Below, in pieces: positions 27,346 through 36,177 of a DNA stretch of 64,000 nt. The position numbers were made by a program, and so were the translations under genes. The stretch is taken from positions 50,510-114,509 of the forward strand of contig JAPOVQ010000011.1 of assembly GCA_026708035.1 (NCBI GenBank), in the 5' to 3' direction. The notes under the pieces are model-generated. The model was not told where the DNA came from. It worked only from the letters and a program-made list of their open reading frames with translations, and ran no database searches. Source of the DNA: Chloroflexota bacterium. Lineage in GTDB: Bacteria; Chloroflexota; UBA11872. Numbering within the stretch: position 1 is the first letter of the stretch; each line of letters begins with the position of its first letter.

Positions 27346-28137
27346 CTAGGAGAGCCGTCGGTACTGCGTAATGGCCACGGTCGAGAACAGCACCACCAGG
27401 CCGACGGTCCAGGCGGCGGCCTGCCACAGCGACGGCATGATCTCGCCGCCCTGCGACAGTCCTCGCAACAAGTCCACCGTCACCGTGATCGGATTGACGC
27501 TCGCGAAGGCTTCCAACCACCCCGGCATCGTGTGCACCGGCACGAACATCGAGCTCATGAACGTGAGCGGAAAGATCCACACAAACCCCGCCACCTGGGC
27601 TGTTTCGGTTTCGCGCACCGTCACGCCGATTGCCGCCGAGATCCACGAGAACGCCTGCCCGAAGATCACGAGGACGATTGGAACGGCGATGATCGCCGCC
27701 GCGTTCGCATTGAAGCGAAAGCCGATCGCATAGCCCACGCCGATCATCAGCAGCACCACGAAGACGTTGCGCACGGTATCGGCGAGGATGCGCCCCGCCA
27801 TCACCGCGGACCGCGCCATGGGCAGCGAGCGATAGCGATCGACCATGCCGGACGACAGGTCCTCGGCCAGCCCCACCCCCGTCTGCACCGCGCCGAACAC
27901 CACCGTCTGCACCAGGATTCCCGGCAGCAGAAAGTCGATGTAGTTGGCTGGCCCAACGTCAATGGCGCCGCCGAAGACATAGGTGAACAGCAGCACGAAC
28001 ATGACGGGATTGATGGTGGAAAACACCAGCAGCTCGGGCGACCGCACATAGCGAATGAGATTGCGCCGGGCCATGGCCAGCGTGTCGGCCAGAGCCCATC
28101 GCGCCTCGATGCGCAGCGCCGTCAGGGTGTCATGCAC
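27346..28137 (-). CDS. ABC-2 type transporter permease (DrrB-like)
   Basis: The 263-residue product has six membrane helices and the ABC-2 signature region (MSSMFVPVHTMPGWLEAFASVNPITVTVDLLRGL) typical of DrrB/NodJ-type permeases. It lies 29 bp downstream of the cognate ATPase on the same strand, forming a two-gene exporter likely for drugs, antibiotics or lipids. ATG at 28137. About 84 bp separate it from the pseudokinase gene downstream. Confidence 0.91.
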   Translation of the reverse strand: MHDTLTALRIEARWALADTLAMARRNLIRYVRSPELLVFSTINPVMFVLLFTYVFGGAIDVGPANYIDFLLPGILVQTVVFGAVQTGVGLAEDLSSGMVDRYRSLPMARSAVMAGRILADTVRNVFVVLLMIGVGYAIGFRFNANAAAIIAVPIVLVIFGQAFSWISAAIGVTVRETETAQVAGFVWIFPLTFMSSMFVPVHTMPGWLEAFASVNPITVTVDLLRGLSQGGEIMPSLWQAAAWTVGLVVLFSTVAITQYRRLS

Positions 28138-28166
28138 GGAACCGGCGTCCGTTCACGACGCGAGCG

Positions 28167-29171
<1,005 letters not shown>

Positions 29172-29283
29172 GGCCCACCCTCCTAGATAGGGGCGCGCGC
29201 GGCGTCAGAGGCCGCGCGGGCATTCCCCATCTAGGTATAGCCGGGCGGCGGCCCGGCGCCAAGCGCTGTTTGCGCCGCGCCGA

Positions 29284-31083
29284 CTATCCGTCCGTGACGC
29301 GGAAGTTGACCTGATGCCAGCCCTCGGCGCCGTTCGGCGCTGGGTTCTTGGGCCCCTTCGCCTGCAGCTCGCCGTCGGAGTCCGTCGCGCGCACCCGGAT
29401 GAAGTGCGAGCCCGGCGTGAACTCGAACTCGCTCACCCACTGCACCCAGGTGTGCTTGCTGATCGGCGAGGAGAGCTTCGCTTCCTTCCACTCACCGTCG
29501 CCGTCAATCTGCACTTCGACCTTGCTAATGCCGCGGTTCTGCGCCCACGCAACGCCCGCAACCGCCTGCAGGCCCGGCGCGGTGTCGAACGAGAACGGCT
29601 TCGGCACGTCGATGCGGGATTGCGTCTTGATCGGGCCTTCCTTCGACCAGCCTCGCGGGATCCAGTAGCCGTCGAAGCCTTCCCAGGTGGTGAGCTCGAT
29701 CTCCTGCAACCACTTGGTCGCGGAGACGTAGCCATAGAGACCCGAGACGACCAGGCGCGCCGGGAAGCCGTGCTTGAACGGCAGCGGCTCGCCGTTCATG
29801 CCGACGGCGACCAGAACCGGACGTCCGTCGAACGCCACCTCGCGCGGAAAGCCGGCCGAGAATCCGTCCACCGACCGGCCGACAATCTGGGTAGCCTCGT
29901 CCTTGATGCCGGCGCGATCGAGCACGTCGGCCAGCGGTATGCCCTGCCACTTGGCGTTGCCGATCAGACGGCCCCCAACCTCGTTGGACACGCAGCAGAG
30001 CGTGACGTAGTCCTCGTCGGTGGCCAGATCGAGCAGCTCGCGGTAGGTGAGGGAGTAGGGGCTGTCCACCAAGCCGGTGATCTTGAGCTCCCAATCCTCG
30101 ACATCGACGCGCGGAATCGAGAACGCGGTGTCGATGCGGTAGAAATCTCGATTTGGCGTGACGAGCGGTGAGATGCCTCGCACGTCCAACATCGTCTCCG
30201 TCGGCAGCGATCCGGTGGCCGCCTCGACCTCGATCGGCGTGGGCGTGCCGGTAGCAGCGACGGTCGCTTCGGGCGGCGGCGCCTCGGTCGCGGCCGCCGT
30301 CGCCACGGGAGCCGGGGTTGTCAGCGGGGCCTGGGTGTCAGTCGGTGCGGCCGTCGCCACCGGCGCCGGTGTTGGCGCGGGCGTCTCGCTTGCGGTAGCC
30401 GTTGGCGCCGGCGTCGAAGCTGCCGCAGCTCGGCTGCGCACGGGCCGCAGGACGATGTCCTCGCGGCTCGCCACGGCGACCTTGGCGCCCTCGATCAGGT
30501 TGCGCCCGAGAACTCCGGTAACTACCGCGGCCAGCGCAACAACCGCGCCGCTGCCAAGAAAGACCCGGCGCTGTCGCTGGAACTGAAGGTCCGCTGCCTG
30601 GTCACCAGCCGTTGCCGCAACCGGGTTCGCGCGGGTGAACCACAAGAGCGCCACGATGGCCAGCCCCGCCGAGACTGCCGCCATGGCCACCCCGTGCGCC
30701 GGCGTTGACTGTGCGTCGAACCCATTGGCGAATCCGGCGAGCAATCCAAACGCCGCGAAGCCCGCCACGGCGATCGGTCGGGACCGGAGGGCAATGACCC
30801 CAAGAATGAATCCAAAGATTCCACTGAGCACGACCAGGAAGATGACCAACGCCAGCTTGTCGCTGGTGCCGAACACGCTGATGGCGAACTCCTCCATCGC
30901 GCGCGGGCTCAGGTCCACAATCCGGCCGCTCATTGATACGAGGAGCGACGGCAAGCCGCCGAAGATCCCGGCGTAGAGTTCGCTCACGCCCACGGCCAGC
31001 AACGCGGCCAGCAGCCCCGCCAGGCCGCCGCGTCCCCAGTAGCTCAACATGCGGGAGAACCTCCCGCCGCTCTCGTCAGCCAT
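29284..31083 (-). CDS. Membrane-anchored sulfite-oxidase-family molybdopterin oxidoreductase
   Basis: The 599-residue product starts with about five membrane helices (residues ~18-40, 75-97, 103-122, 128-150, 172-196), then a long Pro/Thr/Ala-rich linker (~215-290). The sulfite-oxidase-type molybdopterin domain follows (~300-480), with the likely molybdenum ligand cysteine in LCCVSNEVGGRLIGNAKWQG. The Ig-like Mo-co dimerisation domain is last (~490-599, ISKVEVQIDGDGEWKEAKL). The catalytic part should lie outside the membrane. Related proteins are annotated as sulfite oxidases or as reductases of YedY type; the electron donor or acceptor here is unknown. ATG at 31083. It diverges from the gene at 31429. 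Confidence 0.87.
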   Translation of the reverse strand: MADESGGRFSRMLSYWGRGGLAGLLAALLAVGVSELYAGIFGGLPSLLVSMSGRIVDLSPRAMEEFAISVFGTSDKLALVIFLVVLSGIFGFILGVIALRSRPIAVAGFAAFGLLAGFANGFDAQSTPAHGVAMAAVSAGLAIVALLWFTRANPVAATAGDQAADLQFQRQRRVFLGSGAVVALAAVVTGVLGRNLIEGAKVAVASREDIVLRPVRSRAAAASTPAPTATASETPAPTPAPVATAAPTDTQAPLTTPAPVATAAATEAPPPEATVAATGTPTPIEVEAATGSLPTETMLDVRGISPLVTPNRDFYRIDTAFSIPRVDVEDWELKITGLVDSPYSLTYRELLDLATDEDYVTLCCVSNEVGGRLIGNAKWQGIPLADVLDRAGIKDEATQIVGRSVDGFSAGFPREVAFDGRPVLVAVGMNGEPLPFKHGFPARLVVSGLYGYVSATKWLQEIELTTWEGFDGYWIPRGWSKEGPIKTQSRIDVPKPFSFDTAPGLQAVAGVAWAQNRGISKVEVQIDGDGEWKEAKLSSPISKHTWVQWVSEFEFTPGSHFIRVRATDSDGELQAKGPKNPAPNGAEGWHQVNFRVTDG

Positions 31084-31428
31084 TCCTATCTCCTATGCAA
31101 CAAGCTCTCTCGACCATTGATACGTGTACGGAGCCGGGACGGTTGCCGAATCTGCAAAAGACTTGCGTAGTCCCGGTAGAAGTGACCATCGGCGTCATCC
31201 TCGCCCTGCGGCCGCACCGGCGCGACCATGCCCCATTCTATGGCGCGCAAGGCTGGATTTAGCGAGCGCCGGTGCCGTTTCTCACGGTAGTCGCCGCGTG
31301 TCTCACCCCGCGCGTTAGCAGGCGGCGGCAGCGGCAGACGCCGGCAGACCGGTCGGCGCGCGCGTTGACACCGGCAGGCGTGTTTGGCACGGTCGCAACC
31401 CGCGGCCAGACAAAGATCGGGGACTCCT
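31084..31428. other. Intergenic region between divergent genes
   Basis: About 345 bp between the sulfite-oxidase-family gene (-) and the DUF1761 gene (+) presumably holds promoters for both. No convincing operator, riboswitch or short gene was recognised. Confidence 0.45.
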
Positions 31429-31842
31429 GTGTGGACGGCTGAAATCAACTACGCGGCCATGATCGTGGCGGCCCTTGTGCCGATCGCGGTGGGCTTCAAC
31501 TGGTATTCGGTGCGGGTGTTTGGCGGTGCGTGGATGCGCCTGATCGGCAAGACCCAGGAGCAGATCGAGGCCGAGGGGAACATGGTGCGAGCGTTGGTGG
31601 TGAGCAACGTCGGCGCCCTGGTCACCTCCTACCTGCTCGCGCAGATCGTGGCATTCACCGGCGCGCAAGGCTTCGGCGAGGGCTTCGTGATCGGCATCTG
31701 GGGCGCGATCGGCCTGGTGGCCACGGCCTTTGCCTCGTCCTACGTCTATGAGAACCGGCCCCGGAATCTCTACCTGATCAACGTGGGATATCACGTGGTG
31801 ACGCTGCCGATCATGGCCGGCATCCTGAGCGTTTGGAGCTAG
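31429..31842 (+). CDS. DUF1761-like four-helix membrane protein
   Basis: A 137-residue protein with four hydrophobic segments and the features of DUF1761 proteins: an early FNWYSVRVFGGAWMRLIGKT loop, and a C-terminal part reading LYLINVGYHVVTLPIMAGIL. Function of the family is unknown. GTG at 31429 gives the expected N-terminus (WTAEINYAAMIVAALV); further upstream the frame is Arg/Gln-rich and not family-like. A block of tandem palindromic repeats follows. Confidence 0.72.
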   Translation: MWTAEINYAAMIVAALVPIAVGFNWYSVRVFGGAWMRLIGKTQEQIEAEGNMVRALVVSNVGALVTSYLLAQIVAFTGAQGFGEGFVIGIWGAIGLVATAFASSYVYENRPRNLYLINVGYHVVTLPIMAGILSVWS

Positions 31843-31893
31843 GCGCAGGACGGCGCCCTCGCCCTCTCCGATTTGCGGACAATAGCTCGGACT

Positions 31894-32248
31894 TGTAGGG
31901 GCGTCCCTTGTGGGCGCCCGCTCGGCCGGTGCACCGGGCAGCCACGAGGGCTGCCTCTACAGTGGTTGACGGCCTTGGGCATAGATTCTGTAGGGGGCGT
32001 CCCTTGTGGGCGCCCGCCCGGCCGGTGCACCGGGCAGCCACGAGGACTGCCTCTACAGTGGTTCAAGGCCTTGGGCATAGATTCTGTAGGGGCGTCCCGT
32101 GTGGGCGCCCGCTCGGCCGGTGCACCGGGCAGCCACGGGGCTGCCTCTACAGTGGTTGACGGCCTTGGGCATAGATTCTGTAGGGGCGTCCCTTGTGGGC
32201 GCCCGTTCGGCCGGCGAACCGGGCAGGCACAAGAGCTGCCCTTACAGC
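31894..32248. repeat. Tandem array of ~95-bp units, each with a long imperfect palindrome
   Basis: Four units start at 31894, 31989, 32085 and 32179 (spacings 95, 96 and 94 bp). Each begins TGTAGGGGCGTCCCTTGTGG, continues through a CGGCCGGTGCACCGGGCAG core, and closes with a CTGCCTCTACAG arm, so the unit can fold back on itself. Linkers share GGCCTTGGGCATAGATTC. The last unit is the most diverged (CGAACCGGGCAGGCACAAGAG). Copies differ by a few bases, mostly in the arms. This is not a CRISPR: the repeats are too long and the linkers are not unique spacers. Confidence 0.9.
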
Positions 32249-32365
32249 GAATGAAGGGTCTGCAGTGACCCCATCAGGACAGCGAGAATGGGCGCGAAGG
32301 TGCCAGCCACCGATGCCGGCGATGCCTCATCCAAGCCAAACAGCGCCGAGATGGCCGGTGCCTGC

Positions 32366-33262
32366 ATGAGCACCGACCGCGACGCCGCGCGCGTTCTTGT
32401 CACCGGCGGCGGCGGGCAGCTGGCGAGCTATCTGGCCCAGCAGCTCCCCGCTCGATCTACGGTCGCGCTGACGCGCGCCGAGCTCGACGTCACCGACGCC
32501 ACGGCGGTTGAGCGGGCGTTCGCGGAACATGCGCCGGCGGTCGTCATCAACACCGCCGCGTTCAACCACGTGGACATGGCCGAGACGGAGTTCGGTCGCG
32601 CGTTCGACGTCAACGCCCAAGGCCCATTGAACCTGGCTCGGGCCTGCGCGGCGGCCAACGCCACGCTGGTCCACGTGAGCACCGACTACGTCTTCGGCGG
32701 CCAGTCGGCGCGAGAGCCGCTCTCGGAGGACGCCCTGCCGGCGCCCCTGAGCGTTTACGGCGCGTCCAAGCTGGCCGGTGAGCACCTGGTTCGCGGCACG
32801 GGCGTCCGGCACTTGATCGTGCGCACCTGCGGGCTCTATGGCTCACGCGGCTCTGCGGTCAAGGGCAGCAACTTTGTTCGCACAATGCTGCGGCTGGCGC
32901 GGGAAGGCCGCGACCTCCGCGTCGTCAACGATCAGCACTGCACGCCGTCGTATGCGCGGGACGTGGCGGTGGCGATCGTCGATCTGATCGAGGCCGACGC
33001 CCGCGGCACTTTCCACGTGGTCAACGACGGCGCGTGCGCCTGGTTCGAGTTCGCGCGGGAGATCTTCGCCGCCGCCGGCCTTCAACCGTCACTCACGGCG
33101 GTGCCGACGGCCGAATATCCAACGCCGGCGCGGCGCCCCCCGTACTCCGTGCTGGACACCGAGCGCATGGTCGCCGCGCGCGGGCGTCCGCTGCGGGACT
33201 GGCGCGCCGCCGTCCGCGCCTACCTGGCTGAGCTGGGGGAATTGGACGGCGCCGAGCGTTAG
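32366..33262 (+). CDS. rmlD: dTDP-4-dehydrorhamnose reductase-like (RmlD family)
   Basis: The 298-residue product has the RmlD layout: Rossmann motif VLVTGGGGQLASYLAQ, ELDVTDATAV, VINTAAFNHVDMAE, STDYVFGG and the active-site SVYGASKLAGEH (YxxxK), then DQHCTPSYARDVA. It would reduce dTDP-4-dehydro-6-deoxy-L-mannose to dTDP-rhamnose for cell-envelope glycans, but no rmlABC partners are in the window, so a related nucleotide-sugar reductase is possible. ATG at 32366 gives a family-like start; an upstream in-frame ATG at 32288 adds 26 residues without homology. The stop overlaps the convergent lpd stop. Confidence 0.85.
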   Translation: MSTDRDAARVLVTGGGGQLASYLAQQLPARSTVALTRAELDVTDATAVERAFAEHAPAVVINTAAFNHVDMAETEFGRAFDVNAQGPLNLARACAAANATLVHVSTDYVFGGQSAREPLSEDALPAPLSVYGASKLAGEHLVRGTGVRHLIVRTCGLYGSRGSAVKGSNFVRTMLRLAREGRDLRVVNDQHCTPSYARDVAVAIVDLIEADARGTFHVVNDGACAWFEFAREIFAAAGLQPSLTAVPTAEYPTPARRPPYSVLDTERMVAARGRPLRDWRAAVRAYLAELGELDGAER

Positions 33263-34686
33263 CCCCTAGCCCGCCTTCGCGCCATGAAGTGCGGGCTGTC
33301 GTCGTCCAGCAGCGCCGCGGCTTCCATGATGGTCTCGGAGAGCGTCGGGTGCGGGTGCACGCTCAGGGCCAGGTCGTCGGCCGTCGCCCCCATTTCAATG
33401 GCGTGGACGCACTCGCCAATCAGGTCGCCGGCGCCCCGTCCCACGATACCGGCGCCGAGCACCAGCCGCGTGCGCGGCTCGACGATGAGTTGCGTCAGCC
33501 CCTCGTTGCCGCCCAGCATGGCCGCGCGTCCCGAGGCCAGCCACGGGAAGCGGCTGACGTCCACCTCCAGGCCGCGCGCGACGGCTTCGTCTTCGGTGAC
33601 ACCGCACCAGGCGATTTCCGGATCGGTGAATACCACGGCGGGAATCGCCTGCGCGTCGAATGCCGAAGCCTTGCCCGCGATCGCCTCCGCGGCCACGTGA
33701 CCCTCGTGCGTCGCCTTGTGCGCCAGCATCGGCTCGCCCGCCACGTCGCCGACGGCAAGAATCGTCGGCTCGGCCGTCCGCTGCTGCGCATCGGTCTGGA
33801 TGAATCCCCTGGCATCGACCTGAACGGCCGTGTGCTCCAGGCCCAGGTCGCCGCTGTTGGGCGTCCGCCCCACCGCCACCAGCACGCGATCGAATACGCG
33901 CCGCGGCTGCTCCACCGACGGCCCGCTGAGCTCCACCTCGACCTGATCCGCCTTAGGCCGCAAGGCAGAAACGCGCGTGTCGAGCAAGACCTCGTGCAGC
34001 ACGGCGTCCATGCGCGCCGCCAGCGGCTTCACCAATGCCCGGTCGACTCCGGGCAATAGCCCGGGCGTCATCTCGACCAGCGTCACCTGGGACCCGAGCG
34101 CCGCGTAAACCGATCCCAGCTCGAGGCCGATGTAGCCGCCGCCGACAACGAGCAGCGTGGGCGGCGCCTCGTCGACGGCCAGCGCGGCGGTCGAGTCCAT
34201 GACGAGCGGCGAATCGCTGCGAAGACTCTCGGGCGCCGCGGGCGACGATCCGGTGGCAACGATCGCCGCGTCGAACTCGATCACCTGCGGCTGTTCGCCC
34301 GCAACCTCGAGCGAACGTGCGTCGCGGAATCGGGCGCGCCCTTGCACGTGCCTCACCCGTCGGGCTCGCGTGAGGCTGGCGAGGCCGCGCGTCTGCTTGA
34401 CCACCACCTCATCCTTCCACGCGCGCAGGCGGTCCAGGTCCACACGCGGCGCGTCGAATTTCAGCCCCATGGCATCCGCATCGCTGGCCGCCCGCATTAC
34501 CTCCGCCGCGTGCAGCAGGGCCTTGGAAGGTATGCAGCCGCGATAGAGGCACACACCGCCGGGAAGCGCTTCCGGGTCGATCAGCGTCACGGCGAATCCC
34601 AGCTTGGCCGCGCGGAATGCCGCGGGATAGCCTCCGGGTCCGGCGCCGATCACCACGACGTGCCGACGGCCGTCGGAGCCCGTCAC
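33259..34686 (-). CDS. lpd: Dihydrolipoyl dehydrogenase (E3)
   Basis: E3 reoxidises the dihydrolipoyl arm of E2 with FAD and NAD+. The 475-residue product has VVVIGAGPGGYPAAF (FAD), the redox-active disulfide in GGVCLYRGCIPSK (Cys46 and Cys51), VVGGGYIGLELGSVY (NAD), AVGDVAGEPMLAHKA and the C-terminal catalytic HPHPTLSE (His-Glu). GTG at 34686 gives a normal family length; upstream in-frame codons to 34758 look non-coding and overlap a palindromic repeat. It is the last gene of the aceE-aceF-lpd run. Confidence 0.93.
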   Translation of the reverse strand: MTGSDGRRHVVVIGAGPGGYPAAFRAAKLGFAVTLIDPEALPGGVCLYRGCIPSKALLHAAEVMRAASDADAMGLKFDAPRVDLDRLRAWKDEVVVKQTRGLASLTRARRVRHVQGRARFRDARSLEVAGEQPQVIEFDAAIVATGSSPAAPESLRSDSPLVMDSTAALAVDEAPPTLLVVGGGYIGLELGSVYAALGSQVTLVEMTPGLLPGVDRALVKPLAARMDAVLHEVLLDTRVSALRPKADQVEVELSGPSVEQPRRVFDRVLVAVGRTPNSGDLGLEHTAVQVDARGFIQTDAQQRTAEPTILAVGDVAGEPMLAHKATHEGHVAAEAIAGKASAFDAQAIPAVVFTDPEIAWCGVTEDEAVARGLEVDVSRFPWLASGRAAMLGGNEGLTQLIVEPRTRLVLGAGIVGRGAGDLIGECVHAIEMGATADDLALSVHPHPTLSETIMEAAALLDDDSPHFMARRRARG

Positions 34687-34739
34687 GGCGCCCGAGAGTG
34701 TGTCAACACGTGGGCGTCGTCCGCAACTAGTGATCCGCT

Positions 34740-34774
34740 CCCGTTCATGGTTCGACAAGCTCTGGGCGAACGGG
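34740..34774. repeat. Short inverted repeat CCCGTTC ... GAACGGG type
   Basis: The segment lies between aceF and lpd. It opens with CCGTTCATGGTTCGACAAGC and closes with GAACGGG, giving 6-7-bp complementary ends. It resembles the larger inverted repeat at 62497-62608 (CCCGTTCGT ... CACGAACGGG), so it is probably another member of that family. Confidence 0.6.
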
Positions 34775-34808
34775 CTGTAGATTCCGTACTGTCACTGTGA
34801 TCACGCGC

Positions 34809-36134
34809 CTAGGACTCCATCGCCAGCGTCGTCGGCCGCTGGAGTGCATCGACAATCCAAGACAGGAAGCGCGCCCCGTCCGCGCCGTCGAGCGCCCGGT
34901 GATCGAACGACAGCGAGAGCGGCAGCATGAGCCGCGTTTGCATGGCGTCATTCTGGAGCGTCGGGCGTGGAACGGCGCGGCCGACGCCCAGAATGCCCAC
35001 CTCGGGCGGGTTCACAATCGGGGTGAAGAATCCGGTTCCCAGCCCACCGAGGTTGCTGATGGTGAACGTCGCGCCCTGCATCTCGTCAGGCGTCAGCTTG
35101 CCGGCGCGGGCCCGCTCGGCAATGTCGGTCAGCTCGGCCGCGATCTCGATCACGCCTTTCGTATCCACGTCGCGGACCACCGGAACCAGCAGTCCGCGCT
35201 CGGTATCGGCTGCCACGCCCAAGTGGTAGTAGCCCTTCCGCACGATCTCGCCGGCGGCAAGGTCCAGGCTGGCATTGACTTCGGGGTGCGCCTTCAGCGC
35301 CGCCGCAACCACCGGCAGGATGAAGGCCGTGATCGTGAGCTTGGCGCCCTGGGCGGCCGCACGCTCCTTGTTTTCGGCGCGCAGCGCCTCGACATCGGTC
35401 ACGTCGGCCTCTTGGAACAGCGTGACGTGCGGAATCGTGGTCCACGACCCAGTCAGATTGTCGGCAAGCGTCCGCCGCAGACGGCTCAGTCGCACGCGCT
35501 CGATGGGTCCCCATTGGGCAAAGTCGGGCAGCGGCATCACGATGTCCGGCGCGGGCGCCGACGGGCGGCGACGCGCATGCGCCTTGACGTCATCCATGGA
35601 GATCCGTCCGCCAGGACCTGAGCCCTCGACCTGGCGCACGTCCACGCCGATTTCCCGCGCGAAGATGCGCACCGACGGCGCGGCAGCCACCGGTCGGCCG
35701 TCGGCATCGGATTCCGCGTCTGTAAAGGGCCGTGCAACGTGGACGTCCGGGCCGACGCCTGCCGTCGTCGAATCAACGCTCGCGCGGCGCGGCGCAGCCT
35801 CGGCGCCGTCCGGCGCGCCGTCGGCGCTTGGCCCGGGCGCCTCGTCGACCTGAGGCTGAGCCTCGGAGCCAGCCGCGGCCGGCGGCGTCTCCGCGCCGTC
35901 AGATTCCAGCGTGAGAACCGGCTGGCCCACCGCAATCGTGTCGCCCGACTTCACGTGGATGCCGGTTATGGTGCCGGCGGCGTCCGTGGGCACCTCCAGC
36001 GTCGCCTTCTCGCTCTCGATCTCGATCACCGAGTCGCCGGCGTCCACGGCCTGGCCCACGCTCACCAGCACGCTCAGCACATCGGCTTCTTCGATTCCCT
36101 CGCCGAGGTCCGGCAAGCGCAGATCGACGCTCAT
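34809..36134 (-). CDS. aceF: Dihydrolipoamide acetyltransferase (E2) of pyruvate dehydrogenase
   Basis: The 441-residue product has one lipoyl domain (residues ~2-77) with the lipoylation site IESEKATLEVP (Lys43) and a Pro/Ala/Glu-rich linker. A peripheral-subunit-binding domain follows (~170-205, VRIFAREIGVDVRQVEGSGPGGRI). The catalytic domain ends SFDHRALDGADGARFL (HxxxDG). It transfers acetyl groups from lipoate to CoA. With aceE upstream it is most likely the pyruvate complex. ATG at 36134, 43 bp after aceE. Only one lipoyl domain is present, against three in E. coli AceF. Confidence 0.93.
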   Translation of the reverse strand: MSVDLRLPDLGEGIEEADVLSVLVSVGQAVDAGDSVIEIESEKATLEVPTDAAGTITGIHVKSGDTIAVGQPVLTLESDGAETPPAAAGSEAQPQVDEAPGPSADGAPDGAEAAPRRASVDSTTAGVGPDVHVARPFTDAESDADGRPVAAAPSVRIFAREIGVDVRQVEGSGPGGRISMDDVKAHARRRPSAPAPDIVMPLPDFAQWGPIERVRLSRLRRTLADNLTGSWTTIPHVTLFQEADVTDVEALRAENKERAAAQGAKLTITAFILPVVAAALKAHPEVNASLDLAAGEIVRKGYYHLGVAADTERGLLVPVVRDVDTKGVIEIAAELTDIAERARAGKLTPDEMQGATFTISNLGGLGTGFFTPIVNPPEVGILGVGRAVPRPTLQNDAMQTRLMLPLSLSFDHRALDGADGARFLSWIVDALQRPTTLAMES

Positions 36135-36177
36135 GGCAGGCGCCGCACCTCGCCTGCACCCAGGTCTGTCGCTCGCA

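Noticed and set aside
31894..32248. CRISPR array
   Set aside because: Units are ~95 bp and imperfect, the linkers are shared rather than unique, and no cas gene is present; it is a palindromic tandem repeat.
33259..34758. Longer lpd start near 34758
   Set aside because: The extra N-terminus overlaps a palindromic repeat and lacks family character; GTG at 34686 fits better.
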